From positions 19,547 through 83,546 of the forward strand of contig NZ_JAJJWI010000013.1 in the NCBI RefSeq assembly GCF_020907275.1: DNA of 64,000 bases, given 5' to 3'. The notes beneath the pieces are model-generated. The model had not been told where the DNA came from, ran no database searches, and saw only the letters and a program-made list of their open reading frames with translations. The position numbers and the translations under genes were made by a program. The stretch is from Pontibacter silvestris. Its GTDB lineage: Bacteria; Bacteroidota; Bacteroidia; Cytophagales; Hymenobacteraceae. Within the stretch, counting starts at the first letter, position 1; each line of letters begins with the position of its first letter. Of the stretch, positions 55,089 to 63,947 are shown in pieces.

Positions 55089-55997
55089 ATGCAAGCTGAT
55101 ACCCCTAAAGGAATACTTATAGCAATTGGAGGCAATGAAGACAAGGGAACTTACCCAAACCCTAAGTCCAGAAGAAAGTACTACCTCGATTTTTTTGAGC
55201 TCGGCATACTGAAACGATTTTTACAGGAGATACCTACTCAAAACCCTCACATAGAAGTTATTACTACAGCCTCCGCAATACCAGAAGAAGTTGGCGAAAG
55301 ATACGTTCGTGCCTTTGGTATTCTCGGAGCCACTAACATAAGCCTGATGCATATAAAAGAGGAGGCTGATGTGTTGATACCTGCCTATGCAGAGCGACTT
55401 CAGAAAGCTGATGGCGTTATGTTTAGTGGTGGAGACCAGTCCAGAATAACCCGCATGTTTTTGGGGTCTGAGTTATTAGAAATTCTGAGGCAGCGTTACC
55501 TGCACGAAAATTTTATATTAGCAGGAACAAGTGCTGGTGCCATGGCTATGTCTAAAGCAATGATTAAAGGCGGTAGTGCTACAGAGGCACTTATGCGCGG
55601 ATCAGTTAAAATGGGGCAAGGCTTAAGTTTTTTAGATGATGTTATCATAGACACTCATTTTGTTGTTAGAGGCAGGTTTGGCCGGCTGATGGAAGCTGTT
55701 GCCACTCACCCGAAAACAATTGGTATTGGTCTTGGCGAAGACACCGGAGTTTTGATAAAGGCTGGACACCTGGTAGAAACAGTTGGGTCTAATTTAGTTG
55801 TAGTTGCTGATGGACATGACATTGGCTACACAAACATTGCGAAAGTAGAAAAAGGACGACCAGTTGCAATAGAAAGAATGGTAATGCATGTATTAGCAAA
55901 GGGCAACATCTACGACATAAATACCCGGAAATTTTTTAGAGATATGGAGGCCAGACAACATGCCCAGTTACAGCAAGAGCGAAAGCATATTAAATAG
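55089..55997 (+). CDS. Cyanophycinase-like S51 peptidase
   Basis: A 302-residue protein with GILIAIGGNEDKG at the start, FSGGDQSRITRMF, and the nucleophile elbow AGTSAGAMAMS with its serine, followed by IDTHFVVRGRFGRLMEAV. These match cyanophycinase (CphB), a serine exopeptidase that cuts the Asp-Arg polymer cyanophycin to beta-Asp-Arg dipeptides. There is no signal peptide, so an intracellular form is expected. No cyanophycin synthetase is in this window. An isoaspartyl peptidase gene at 62.4 kb could process the dipeptide. Confidence 0.88.
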   Translation: MQADTPKGILIAIGGNEDKGTYPNPKSRRKYYLDFFELGILKRFLQEIPTQNPHIEVITTASAIPEEVGERYVRAFGILGATNISLMHIKEEADVLIPAYAERLQKADGVMFSGGDQSRITRMFLGSELLEILRQRYLHENFILAGTSAGAMAMSKAMIKGGSATEALMRGSVKMGQGLSFLDDVIIDTHFVVRGRFGRLMEAVATHPKTIGIGLGEDTGVLIKAGHLVETVGSNLVVVADGHDIGYTNIAKVEKGRPVAIERMVMHVLAKGNIYDINTRKFFRDMEARQHAQLQQERKHIK

Positions 55998-56162
55998 AGC
56001 TTAAACCTAAACAGCTTATTTACTTTGTTTTGCCTACCTCCTGCTGAAACATTGTATCGTACTTATCTCTCAAAGCCTGAGGTTGATGTAAGTTTGGTCT
56101 TTTCTACCAAACACAAAGCTTTGGCTTACAACTCTTCTGCTTAAATGACGCAGTAATAAATG

Positions 56163-56477
56163 TTATAGCTCTTCGTTTATGGTAAATCCCAATTTTGACT
56201 TTAAATGATAAAAATGCTCATCAGGGTCATTATACTGTGCTAACATAGCAGAATATCCCTCTTTAGTTACTCTTACAAACATAACCAGGTCCGGGTCATT
56301 TAGGCTTTGGTAGTAGTAAGCGTATTTTTCAATTTCTGGAAGTTCACTAAAAGCAATTAGTTTGAAAGTTGCCTCAAAGAACTTAAGAGACATTGTGTGT
56401 CTGCCTTCATTTAGTACTGAATAGTTTATCTCTCCGTCATTTATAAAAGGTAATATTTGATCACTTATTTTACTCAT
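56163..56477 (-). CDS. Small hypothetical protein
   Basis: A 104-residue acidic soluble protein that I do not recognise. It has mixed alpha-beta character (SKISDQILPFINDGEINYS ... LVMFVRVTKEGYSAML) and no signal or membrane segment. The frame is complete, starts at ATG and has normal residue use. It lies alone between cyanophycinase and the pseudogene fragment. Confidence 0.65.
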   Translation of the reverse strand: MSKISDQILPFINDGEINYSVLNEGRHTMSLKFFEATFKLIAFSELPEIEKYAYYYQSLNDPDLVMFVRVTKEGYSAMLAQYNDPDEHFYHLKSKLGFTINEEL

Positions 56478-56849
56478 AGCATTATTTTGTCCTTACTATT
56501 TACCTAACTAACATTACGAAGGTAAAATAATTAAGTATGTAAAAAGGCTTTCTAATGAAGTGGCTCTAAGCTAAATCTGTGGAATAAGTTTTGTTAAATT
56601 AAAGGTCGTTTCAGCCTCCCCTCTTCTCCTGTGCTAATTCGGTGGTTACGGGCTGTTTTAACTTAAGTGTTGCCAAGTTCATAGTTAATGGTAAGGTTAA
56701 TGCGCCAGCTCTCCCACCGGGTTTACTAACATGAGTGTAATCTGGCTTAATTGTTAAATAAGTTTAGTTCAAGATAAAGGCATATAAGCCCTTATCAATA
56801 GTATTATATTTTCAGCTAAAAGCTATATTGTATATTTTTACTTTTAATA
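56478..56849. other. Intergenic region containing a beta-barrel gene remnant
   Basis: Of these 372 bp, the part 56612-56719 is a decayed copy of the end of the barrel gene at 57.8 kb (listed separately). The remainder is AT-rich and without visible features. Confidence 0.45.
56612..56719 (-). pseudogene. Remnant of the 3' end of an outer-membrane beta-barrel gene
   Basis: Translated leftward from about 56716 the sequence reads WESWRINLTINYELGNT, a stop, then VKTARNHRISTGEEGRL. The intact barrel gene at 57763 ends WESRRVNLTFNYKFGSN followed by KVKTARNRRTGTGEEEGRL. About 36 codons match in one frame, interrupted by an in-frame stop, and the similarity stops beyond about 56725. It is therefore the tail of a lost paralogue on the same strand, separated from the existing copy by the DUF5694 gene. 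Confidence 0.82.
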
Positions 56850-57713
56850 TCAATACTTCACAAATTCATCCAGCCTGCGCAGTTTCATGTCAGGAGCATT
56901 TTTGAGCAGGTGCTTAAGGATGGGCACGTGCCCGGCTCCTACCAGTACTAAGATGCGATCACCTTTACCTGCCAACCGCTGTAGATTAGAGAACATACGG
57001 ATGTTGCGGTTGTACCAGCTCGTAATGAAGGCATCGGCCCCTGCTGGCTCTGTCTCTGTACCAATGCGTGTTTCCACCAAGTAAACGCCGTGACTTATAC
57101 GAAGCGCCTCATCGGAGTTTAGCAGGAGCAGATAATCTTTCAGAGGCATGCGCTTCGTTATGGTATCGTCATAGGCATAAAACTGATTATATCTATCGTA
57201 CCAGGCCTTTACCAATGGTTCTCCTTGTTCAAACTGTTTCGCTATCCAGGCAGAATCTTCGGAGGCAAGCGAGTACCGGAAAGGTTTAGAGTCAAAGGCG
57301 TACACCTTCTCGTGCTGCAGTTGCTTCGCGAGCCTAAAGCCCAACTGGTAGGTTTCATCCCGCTTTGTCTTCAGGTCATCTAACTTAAAATCTGCGTAAA
57401 GCGCATCCAGTTTACCCTGCGAAGCCGCAGGGTACTCTACTACAATTTTGGTTGGTTTATAGGTAGCCAAAAGTTTCGTGAGCTCCTTTACCTGTTGCTG
57501 CCGCTCTTTGGAGAGGATTTCCACCTGCATGCTTTCCTCGGTTTTATAACCATCCAAGCCTGGATAGTTAAAGTGGAACAGGCCCAGCAGCAACACATCC
57601 GCCTTCACCAACGAGTCAGGGAAAATTTCCTGTACCCGTTGTTCTATCTGCTTTTGAGTCATCTTCTGTGCAACAGTCATGTTTGCTATACTGAACAGCA
57701 ACAGGAAGAACAT
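56850..57713 (-). CDS. DUF5694 protein (exported), N-terminus possibly frameshifted
   Basis: A 287-residue protein matching DUF5694: ADVLLLGLFHFNYPGLDGYKT, then KIVVEYPAASQGKLDALYADF and VLVGAGHVPILKHLL. The His and Glu positions recall the TraB/ChaN-like erythromycin esterase superfamily, so a hydrolase or metal-binding role is possible. The annotated start gives FFLLLFSIANMTVAQ, a signal core with no basic n-region. An ATG at 57729 followed by nine A would, with one A fewer, add MKKNL in frame and complete a normal signal peptide. The true gene may extend to 57729. Confidence 0.8.
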   Translation of the reverse strand: MFFLLLFSIANMTVAQKMTQKQIEQRVQEIFPDSLVKADVLLLGLFHFNYPGLDGYKTEESMQVEILSKERQQQVKELTKLLATYKPTKIVVEYPAASQGKLDALYADFKLDDLKTKRDETYQLGFRLAKQLQHEKVYAFDSKPFRYSLASEDSAWIAKQFEQGEPLVKAWYDRYNQFYAYDDTITKRMPLKDYLLLLNSDEALRISHGVYLVETRIGTETEPAGADAFITSWYNRNIRMFSNLQRLAGKGDRILVLVGAGHVPILKHLLKNAPDMKLRRLDEFVKY

Positions 57714-57762
57714 TAAATTTTTTTTTCATGTCTTTAGTTTTATAGGTTGAGATAATGCAGCG

Positions 57763-59928
57763 TTATAGTCTTCCCTCCTCTTCGCCTGTGCCCGTTCGGC
57801 GGTTGCGGGCCGTTTTTACTTTGTTGCTGCCGAACTTATAGTTGAAGGTGAGGTTAACGCGGCGGCTCTCCCACTGGTTTTGCCAGAACATATCCACGTT
57901 GGCATACCTTAAGGTGCTCCTGGAGCGGCTGCTGTTAAACACGTCGCGCAGTTTCAGGCTTACAGTAGCTTTATCATTCCAGAAGGTTTTCTTTAGGCCT
58001 AAGTCGATTTGGTAGTTGGCCTGCATGTTGTCTAAACCTTGTATAGAAGGAGAACTGTAGTAGCCGGAAAGCTGCAGTTTATAATCCTTGGGCAAGTCAA
58101 AGTTCTGGTCTGCACTGGCCGACCAACTGAACTGTTTGCTGTTATAGGCTTGGTCAAACACAGGTGTTGACACAGTACTGTAATAACCTTCTAACTGAAG
58201 TGTCGAGGTCCACCAATCGTTAATGGGCAAGGTACCGCCGCTGCTCAGGCTCAGATACCTTGCCTGGCTCAGGTTTTCGGGTCTGCTGATACTTACCTTC
58301 GTTGCGTTGTTCTGCTCAATAACACTTGCCACAAAGTTGTTGGACTCTAGGTAGCTAATGCTCAGCAACTGGGAACTCTTGTAGGTATAGCTTGCCTGAA
58401 GCGAGTTGGAGTATGATGGCTGCAGAAAAGGATTTCCTTCCATAGCAGTATAAGGATCTGAGAAAAAGGTGAAGGGATTCAGGCTGCTGTAAGAAGGGCG
58501 ACTGATGCGGCGGCTATAGGAAGCAGAAAACTGGTTGTTATCATTGGCGCTATAGCTTACAAAAAAGCTAGGGAAAAACTGCAGGTAATCCTGTTTCACA
58601 ACTTCGCCTGTGGTTACAGAATGCCCATCCGCCATGGTGCGCTCTGCTCTGACACCAGCTTTCATGCTCAGCTTTTTGCTGAAGTTTCTGCTCAGGCTCA
58701 AATAACCTGCCTGTATCGTTTCGTTGTACACAAAGCTGTTGGTGCGCTTCTCATCATTTACCCACCCCTGCTCCTGCTGCTCTTCAAATCTGATTTTACT
58801 ATCGTTGCTTACCCAGCTGCTCTTTACGCCTGCCTCTGCTTTGTAGCCTTTACCGAACGGTTGTACATAATCTACTTTCAATGATTTTATACTTGCCTCG
58901 GCATCACTAGCGCTGCGCAACTGCATTGGCACCTGCGTAGCTTCTCCCGACGCACCATAAAAGTTGTTGGTGAAGCTTTGGTCTGCTTCGCTGCTATAGT
59001 TCACATAATCTGCATCAAAAGAGAGGCTGCGGCCTGTGCTGTCGATATCGAATTTATAGTTTATGTTCAGGCTATAGTTGTCAGAGCTGGCTTCTTTGGG
59101 ATTAGACATATCCATACTTCCGAAAGCCACGCCTGCTGCGTTATAGTTAATAGAGTTACTGGTGGTGAGGGTGTTTTCGGGTGATGCATAGCCTTTTGCC
59201 ATCACGCCCACCGTGTGTTTTTTATTGATGAAATAATCGGCTCCTGCCGTTACGTTGTAGCTTTTGGTAATCGGGTGCCAGTAGTTAACCTGGTTGTACA
59301 GGCTGTCGTTGATGTTTCGCCTTAGCGTCAGGCGGTTGAAGGAATTATAATGCCCTGCATTGAGGCGGGTGAAAAGACTCACTTTGCCTGTGTTATAGTT
59401 CAGGTTCAGGCCGCCCCATACTTTATCGTACCTGCCCTGCCCCACGCCCAGGTTCATGGTGCCGTTCATCCCCAAGGTCTCATCTCTTTTTAGCTGAATG
59501 TTAATGATGCCTGCGGTACCCGCTGCATCGAAAGAGGCGGGCGGGTTGGCTATCAACTCTACTTTACTCACCGCAGAGGCAGGCAGCGACTTCAGGTAGT
59601 TCTGCAGTTCAATTCCTGACATATAAGTCATTTTGCCGTTTATCATCACGTTCACGCTTCCGCTTCCCCTGAAGATGATGTTATCGTCCTTATCCAGCCG
59701 CACCCCAGGCGCATACTTCAGCACTTCCAGGGCATTGTCTCCTGCAGTGTTCAGTTGCTCCACGTTCATCACCAATCGGTCTGCCTCCTGCTCCAGCAGC
59801 GGCTTCTGCCCTTTTACCACTACTTCCTGCAGCGCATTGGCTTTTTCCTGTATGTTTATACCTGGCACCTGCAGCTCCTGCTCTTTAACCTCAAAAACTA
59901 TACTTTGCGCAGGTGCAAAACCAACCAT
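57763..59928 (-). pseudogene. Outer-membrane beta-barrel receptor, main part (separated from its N-terminus by an amber codon)
   Basis: This 721-codon frame continues, without a shift, the frame that ends at TAG 59929-59931. It opens in the middle of a carboxypeptidase-regulatory-like domain (GFAPAQSIVFEV), then has a TonB plug region (LEVLKYAPGVRLDKDD ... VMINGKMTYMSG ... VELIANPPASFDAAGTAGIIN) and an OMP_b-brl_3 type barrel to the end. Without the signal peptide it could not reach the outer membrane, even if the ATG right after the stop were used. With the stop suppressed the protein would be about 820 codons. A true nonsense mutation and a base-call error are both possible. Confidence 0.8.
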
Positions 59929-60225
59929 CTAGGCTTTGACAACATACTTCCCAGACTTTACCTTCATAAAAACATAAGCTCCTGCAGCGTCCGTCATTTC
60001 AGAGGCTACCACTGCAGAATCTGGTAAATGCAACAGCACCACCGACACATAGTCCAATGGCTTTTGCGTGGCAGCGTCTGCAACAGTGCCTTTAACTGTA
60101 GCGGCGGACTGTGCCAGGGAAGTAAAAGCTGTTAAGTAGAAAGCGATAATTAATGTTAAAGCTGCCAGGCTTCTGAAATGCTTTTGCCCTTTGGCATTTG
60201 TCGCGGGAGTAGTTGATTTAATCAT
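59929..60225 (-). pseudogene. N-terminal part of the beta-barrel receptor (truncated by TAG)
   Basis: The 98 codons encode a signal peptide (LAALTLIIAFYLTAFTSLAQ) and the start of a carboxypeptidase-regulatory-like domain (VKGTVADAATQKPLDYVSVVLL ... DAAGAYVFMKVKSGKYVVKA), which ends abruptly at TAG. The domain's last strand continues in the same frame after the stop. It is divergent from the LytS kinase gene. Confidence 0.8.
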
Positions 60226-60435
60226 GGCTCAGGTGTTTTTCGTTGATGTTGAGCCAAAGATGCAGCAAACCTTGTACGATAGAAATTAAACTATCCGAAC
60301 CTGTTAAAACATTATCTGAATCCGAAAAAAAGGCAAAAATGGTATTGGAGTATGAAAAGCAGGATTTGGCATCACAAACAAAGCGGTTGGGATAAAAAAA
60401 GTGTAGTTGCAGGAAGTTCTTTTTAGCTTTAGAAC

Positions 60436-61455
60436 ATGAATGCGACGCAAAAAAAGATAGGCCTGCACCTGCTGGGCTGGACACTCTACATCGGCTATAC
60501 TATGTTAGGTTACTTCCTGTATAGCTGGGACTATAAAGTTCTGCTGCTTAGCCTTAGCCAGGATGTACTGCACCTGGTGGAGTTTTACCTCTGTTACCTG
60601 CTGGTTTTCCCGCTCTGGATGAGAAACAAGAACTGGCTTGTGCTGCTAGTTGGCATCCCCGCTGTCATGCTGCTTTATACCTGCCTCCGATATACCATTG
60701 AGGAAGTACTTTTCCAGGTATTTTTCGGCTTCAGCAACTATAGCCCTGGCACCTCGCTGACATATTATATATTCGATAACCTGTACTGGGCCATGCCTGG
60801 CATTTTTCTGGGTGCTGTGGTATGGGCTTTCGAGGCAACGCTACAGAAGGAGCGTGAGAACCGCACCTTAAAGCAGGAGAAAACGCAGGCAGAGCTGGCT
60901 TTCTTAAAGACACAGATTAACCCGCACTTTCTGTATAATACGTTAAATTATTTATACTCTTTAGCCTATCCTGTTTCCGATAAGCTGGCCGATGCTATTA
61001 TTAAACTATCGGACCTGATGCGTTACATGCTCTACGAAAGCAAAGACGGCAAAGTAGAGCTGCAGAAAGAGGTGGATTACCTGCATAACTACATTAACAT
61101 TTACCGCCTTCGTTTTGAGGAGACATTTTTTGTTAACTTTAACATAGAAGGCCATGTAAACGGGCAGCGTGTGCCTTCGCTGGTACTGATTCCCTTTGTA
61201 GAAAATGCCCTGAAGCATGGCGTAGTAGACGATGCCACATCACCCGTCAACATCAACCTGCGGCTGATAAACGATACGTTGTTCTTTGATGTGAGCAACC
61301 GCATCAACCAAAGCCAGAAAGACCAAACCACAGGCATCGGCCTGGCCAACATCCGCCGCCGCCTCGACCTGCTCTACCCCGACAACTATAACCTGGAGAT
61401 AAACGAGGATGGGAAGCAGTACCAGACAAGACTTAAACTGCAACATGTAAGCTAA
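60436..61455 (+). CDS. LytS/YehU-type sensor histidine kinase
   Basis: A 339-residue kinase with four N-terminal membrane segments (LHLLGWTLYIGYTMLGYFL onward), a short coiled coil (about 135-155) and the His_kinase domain with the phospho-acceptor in QINPHFLYNTLNYL. The ATPase part has FVENALKHG (N box) and GIGLANIRRRLDLLYP (G box). The paired LytTR response regulator gene follows after 151 bp but is frameshifted. The divergent barrel gene is also broken, so the kinase may have lost both partner and target. Confidence 0.93.
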   Translation: MNATQKKIGLHLLGWTLYIGYTMLGYFLYSWDYKVLLLSLSQDVLHLVEFYLCYLLVFPLWMRNKNWLVLLVGIPAVMLLYTCLRYTIEEVLFQVFFGFSNYSPGTSLTYYIFDNLYWAMPGIFLGAVVWAFEATLQKERENRTLKQEKTQAELAFLKTQINPHFLYNTLNYLYSLAYPVSDKLADAIIKLSDLMRYMLYESKDGKVELQKEVDYLHNYINIYRLRFEETFFVNFNIEGHVNGQRVPSLVLIPFVENALKHGVVDDATSPVNINLRLINDTLFFDVSNRINQSQKDQTTGIGLANIRRRLDLLYPDNYNLEINEDGKQYQTRLKLQHVS

Positions 61456-61606
61456 ATCAGGATTTACAGGATTGAATGATTTTCAGGATTGATCAACTTA
61501 AGTTTGATTACCTTTTGCAAAATCTTCATAAGCATGTTTCCTTTGATAAAAGTCAATCCTGATTCAGACAGAACAACTTTCTAACCCTCTAACTTTCTAA
61601 CTTAAA

Positions 61607-61888
61607 ATGATCCGTTGCATAGCTGTTGATGATGAAGCCTACGCCTCCCGCATATTAGCCGACTATATTCAGAAGGTGCCGTTCCTGGAGCTGGTTGGCA
61701 CCACCACCAGCCCGATTGAAGCCATTAACTGGGTGCAGGAAGGCCGCGTGGACCTGGTGTTTCTGGATATACAGATGCCAGAGCTGACGGGCATACAGTT
61801 TATGAAGATCTGCGCGGGAGCAAGTGCAAGGTTATACTTACCACTGCCTACCCGGAGTATGCTCTGGAAGGCTACGAACACGATGTGA
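61607..61888 (+). pseudogene. LytTR response regulator, receiver part before a frameshift
   Basis: The first 68 or so codons are a normal receiver domain (IRCIAVDDEAYASRIL ... LVFLDIQMPELTGIQF, phospho-acceptor Asp in LDIQMP). After MKIC, at about 61811-61817, the frame changes: the other frame goes on GSKCKVILTTAYPEYALEG, the expected continuation. Removing two bases from the TGCGCGGG segment, or adding one, restores the reading frame. The frame as it stands runs to an unrelated stop at 61888. Confidence 0.82.
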
Positions 61889-62328
61889 TAGATTACCTGC
61901 TAAAGCCTATCCCCTTCGACCGGTTTCTGAAGGCCGTGCACAAAGCGCAAAGTATCATGCAGCAGCAACCGACAGCCGTTCCTGTTAATGCTGCTCCTGC
62001 CCCAGATTACATGTTCATCAAAGGAGAAAGCAAGAACAAGTTTCTGAAAATCGATTACAGTGAAATTCTGTATGTAGAAGGGCTTAAGAACTATGTTTCC
62101 ATTTTTTTGCCAGGGCAGCGGATTGTCACCTATCAGACGCTAAGAGACCTGGATGAGCAACTGCCGCAACCGCCCTTTTTCCGTGTGCATAAATCCTATA
62201 TCATCTCCATCGATAAAGTAAACATGATTGACGGTAACACCATTTCCATGGGCGACAAAGCTATCCCTTTGGGAGAAACCTACCGCGAAAGCTTTCTGAA
62301 AATGATTCGGGAGAAAGAGAAACGATGA
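61885..62328 (+). pseudogene. LytTR response regulator, C-terminal DNA-binding part after a frameshift
   Basis: This 147-codon frame starts in the end of the receiver (IDYLLKPIPFDRFLKAVHKA) and holds the LytTR domain (about 45-140: YSEILYVEGLKNYVSIFL ... FFRVHKSYIISIDKVNMIDG). Read with 61607-61888 it forms one regulator of about 240 residues. Whether the break is real or a sequencing error is open. The LytS gene upstream is its cognate kinase by position. Confidence 0.82.
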
Positions 62329-62421
62329 AGTATTGATGAAACACCTCCTGTGTTGAGTATATCAGAACAGTTGTAGAGTTAACACCCAAAACTACTCTAT
62401 ATCTATTATTTCTGATGAGCT

Positions 62422-63345
62422 TTATTTATAAATACCGACATAGGTTTGTTCTTTATTCTTTTTGCTGGCACGGTACATTCCTTCAGAATTAAAAGTTAAA
62501 GCAATATCACCTGTTTTACTAACTCCTATCAATCCCCCTTCTCCTCCGAACTTTACCAATTTGTTGAGAACTACCTCTTCACAGGCTTGTGACAAGCTGT
62601 AGCCTTTGTATTCCATTAAACAAGAAACGTCATAAGCCACCACTGCCCTTAGAAAGTACTCGCCGTGGCCGGTACAAGAAATTGCACAGGTATTATTATT
62701 AGCATATGTTCCGGCTCCAATAACAGGAGAATCGCCTATGCGGTTAAAACGCTTGTTTGTCATGCCTCCTGTTGATGTTGCGGCTGCTACATGGCCTTTC
62801 TGATCAAGTGCCACAGCTCCTACAGTTCCAAATTTCTCATCATGGCTGTGGTCCAGCATAAACACATGAGAATCTCTTACTTCCTGCCATTGCTGATACC
62901 TGTGTTTATCGAAAAAATAATTCTCAGGCTCAAAAGTAAGTCCGTGGTTACGGGCAAAATCTTCTGCCCCACAGCCACTAATAAAAACATGGTCCGAATG
63001 CTCCATGATAGTCCGCGCAAGTCGCACGGGGTTTCGAATGCTCCGAACTCCAGCCACTGCTCCGGCTTTGAGCGTATTACCACACATTATAGCAGCGTCC
63101 ATTTCGTGCCGACCGTCTTTTGTGAAAACAGATCCTTTGCCTGCATTGAATAAGGGGGTATCCTCCAATAGCCTTACTGCGTGTTCTACCGCATCTAAAG
63201 CAGATCCACCCTGATGAAGGATTTGGTGCCCTTCCTCTACAGCTGTTTTTAAAGCAAACTGGTAAGCTTCTTCAAGTTCAGGCGTCATAGAGGAAGGTAA
63301 AATAGTACCTGCTCCACCATGTACCGCAATGGAAATGTCTTTCAT
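62422..63345 (-). CDS. Isoaspartyl peptidase / L-asparaginase (Ntn hydrolase)
   Basis: A 307-residue type 2 asparaginase-family protein. AVHGGAGTILPS opens the alpha subunit. The autocleavage site and nucleophile threonine lie in KFGTVGAVALD, and STGGMTNKRFNRIGDSPVIGAGTYA follows in the beta subunit, with STGG, RIGDSP and GTYA as family marks. It hydrolyses beta-aspartyl dipeptides and asparagine, and in cyanophycin users it finishes the breakdown of beta-Asp-Arg. There is no signal peptide. Confidence 0.94.
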   Translation of the reverse strand: MKDISIAVHGGAGTILPSSMTPELEEAYQFALKTAVEEGHQILHQGGSALDAVEHAVRLLEDTPLFNAGKGSVFTKDGRHEMDAAIMCGNTLKAGAVAGVRSIRNPVRLARTIMEHSDHVFISGCGAEDFARNHGLTFEPENYFFDKHRYQQWQEVRDSHVFMLDHSHDEKFGTVGAVALDQKGHVAAATSTGGMTNKRFNRIGDSPVIGAGTYANNNTCAISCTGHGEYFLRAVVAYDVSCLMEYKGYSLSQACEEVVLNKLVKFGGEGGLIGVSKTGDIALTFNSEGMYRASKKNKEQTYVGIYK

Positions 63346-63474
63346 TTTTGTCGAGATGTTTTATATTATGGTAGGCTCTACGCCTGCTGTATAACAGTAG
63401 TTTTCTGAATCAGAAAGAGTGGTAAAATTACTGCGAAAGATGGTCAAAGAGTCCCGAATTTCTGCAGAAATGAG

Positions 63475-63482
63475 TATCTTTG
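63475..63482 (+). promoter_or_regulatory. Putative -7 promoter box of the DUF3127 gene
   Basis: TATCTTTG fits the TAnnTTTG consensus and lies 32 bp before the ATG. It is the same octamer as upstream of the sigma-54 regulator gene. No -33 element is evident. Confidence 0.45.
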
Positions 63483-63514
63483 CTTTATATTATTCATATT
63501 TTAATTAAGCTATT

Positions 63515-63880
63515 ATGTCGTTTGATATTCAAGGAAAACTTTACGAATCGTTTGAAGAACAACAGATAAGTGACAAGTTCAAAAAGCGAGAGTTTGTGTT
63601 GGAGATTCCGGATGGTTCTTACACGCAGTATGTAAAGTTTCAGCTGACACAAGACAAGTGCAATCTGCTTGACCAGTTTAAATCAGGAGATGAATTGAAA
63701 GTAACTTTTAATTTAACCGGTAAGCCTTTCACGAAGAATGGTCAGACAATGTACTTCACAAACCTGCAGGCATGGCGCGTAGAGCCAGCTGCCAGCAATG
63801 GTCCTGCCGGTGCACCACCGCAGTCTGAGCCTGCCCCTTCGTTCTATAACAGCGATGTAGACAATGATTTACCGTTCTAA
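63515..63880 (+). CDS. DUF3127 protein
   Basis: A 121-residue small protein of the DUF3127 family, widespread in Bacteroidota. An OB-like beta domain occupies about residues 1-90 (FDIQGKLYESFEEQQIS ... REFVLEI ... VKFQLTQDKCNLLDQF ... LKVTFNLTGKPF). It is followed by a Pro/Ala-rich linker and an acidic DVDNDLPF tail resembling the C-terminal tip of single-strand DNA-binding proteins. A role in nucleic-acid binding is suggested by that likeness only. A strong hairpin follows. Confidence 0.92.
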   Translation: MSFDIQGKLYESFEEQQISDKFKKREFVLEIPDGSYTQYVKFQLTQDKCNLLDQFKSGDELKVTFNLTGKPFTKNGQTMYFTNLQAWRVEPAASNGPAGAPPQSEPAPSFYNSDVDNDLPF

Positions 63881-63884
63881 GTTA

Positions 63885-63947
63885 AACATAGATATAATGC
63901 AAAGAAGCGAGCTCCCAAGGCTCGCTTCTTTGCATTATATCTATGTT
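63885..63947. terminator. Hairpin terminator, perfect 28-bp arms
   Basis: Arms 63885-63912 and 63920-63947 are perfectly complementary around a 7-nt loop and start 4 bp after the DUF3127 stop. No strong U-tract follows, but the A/T-rich outer stem may serve, as in the 54.1-kb hairpin. Confidence 0.75.
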
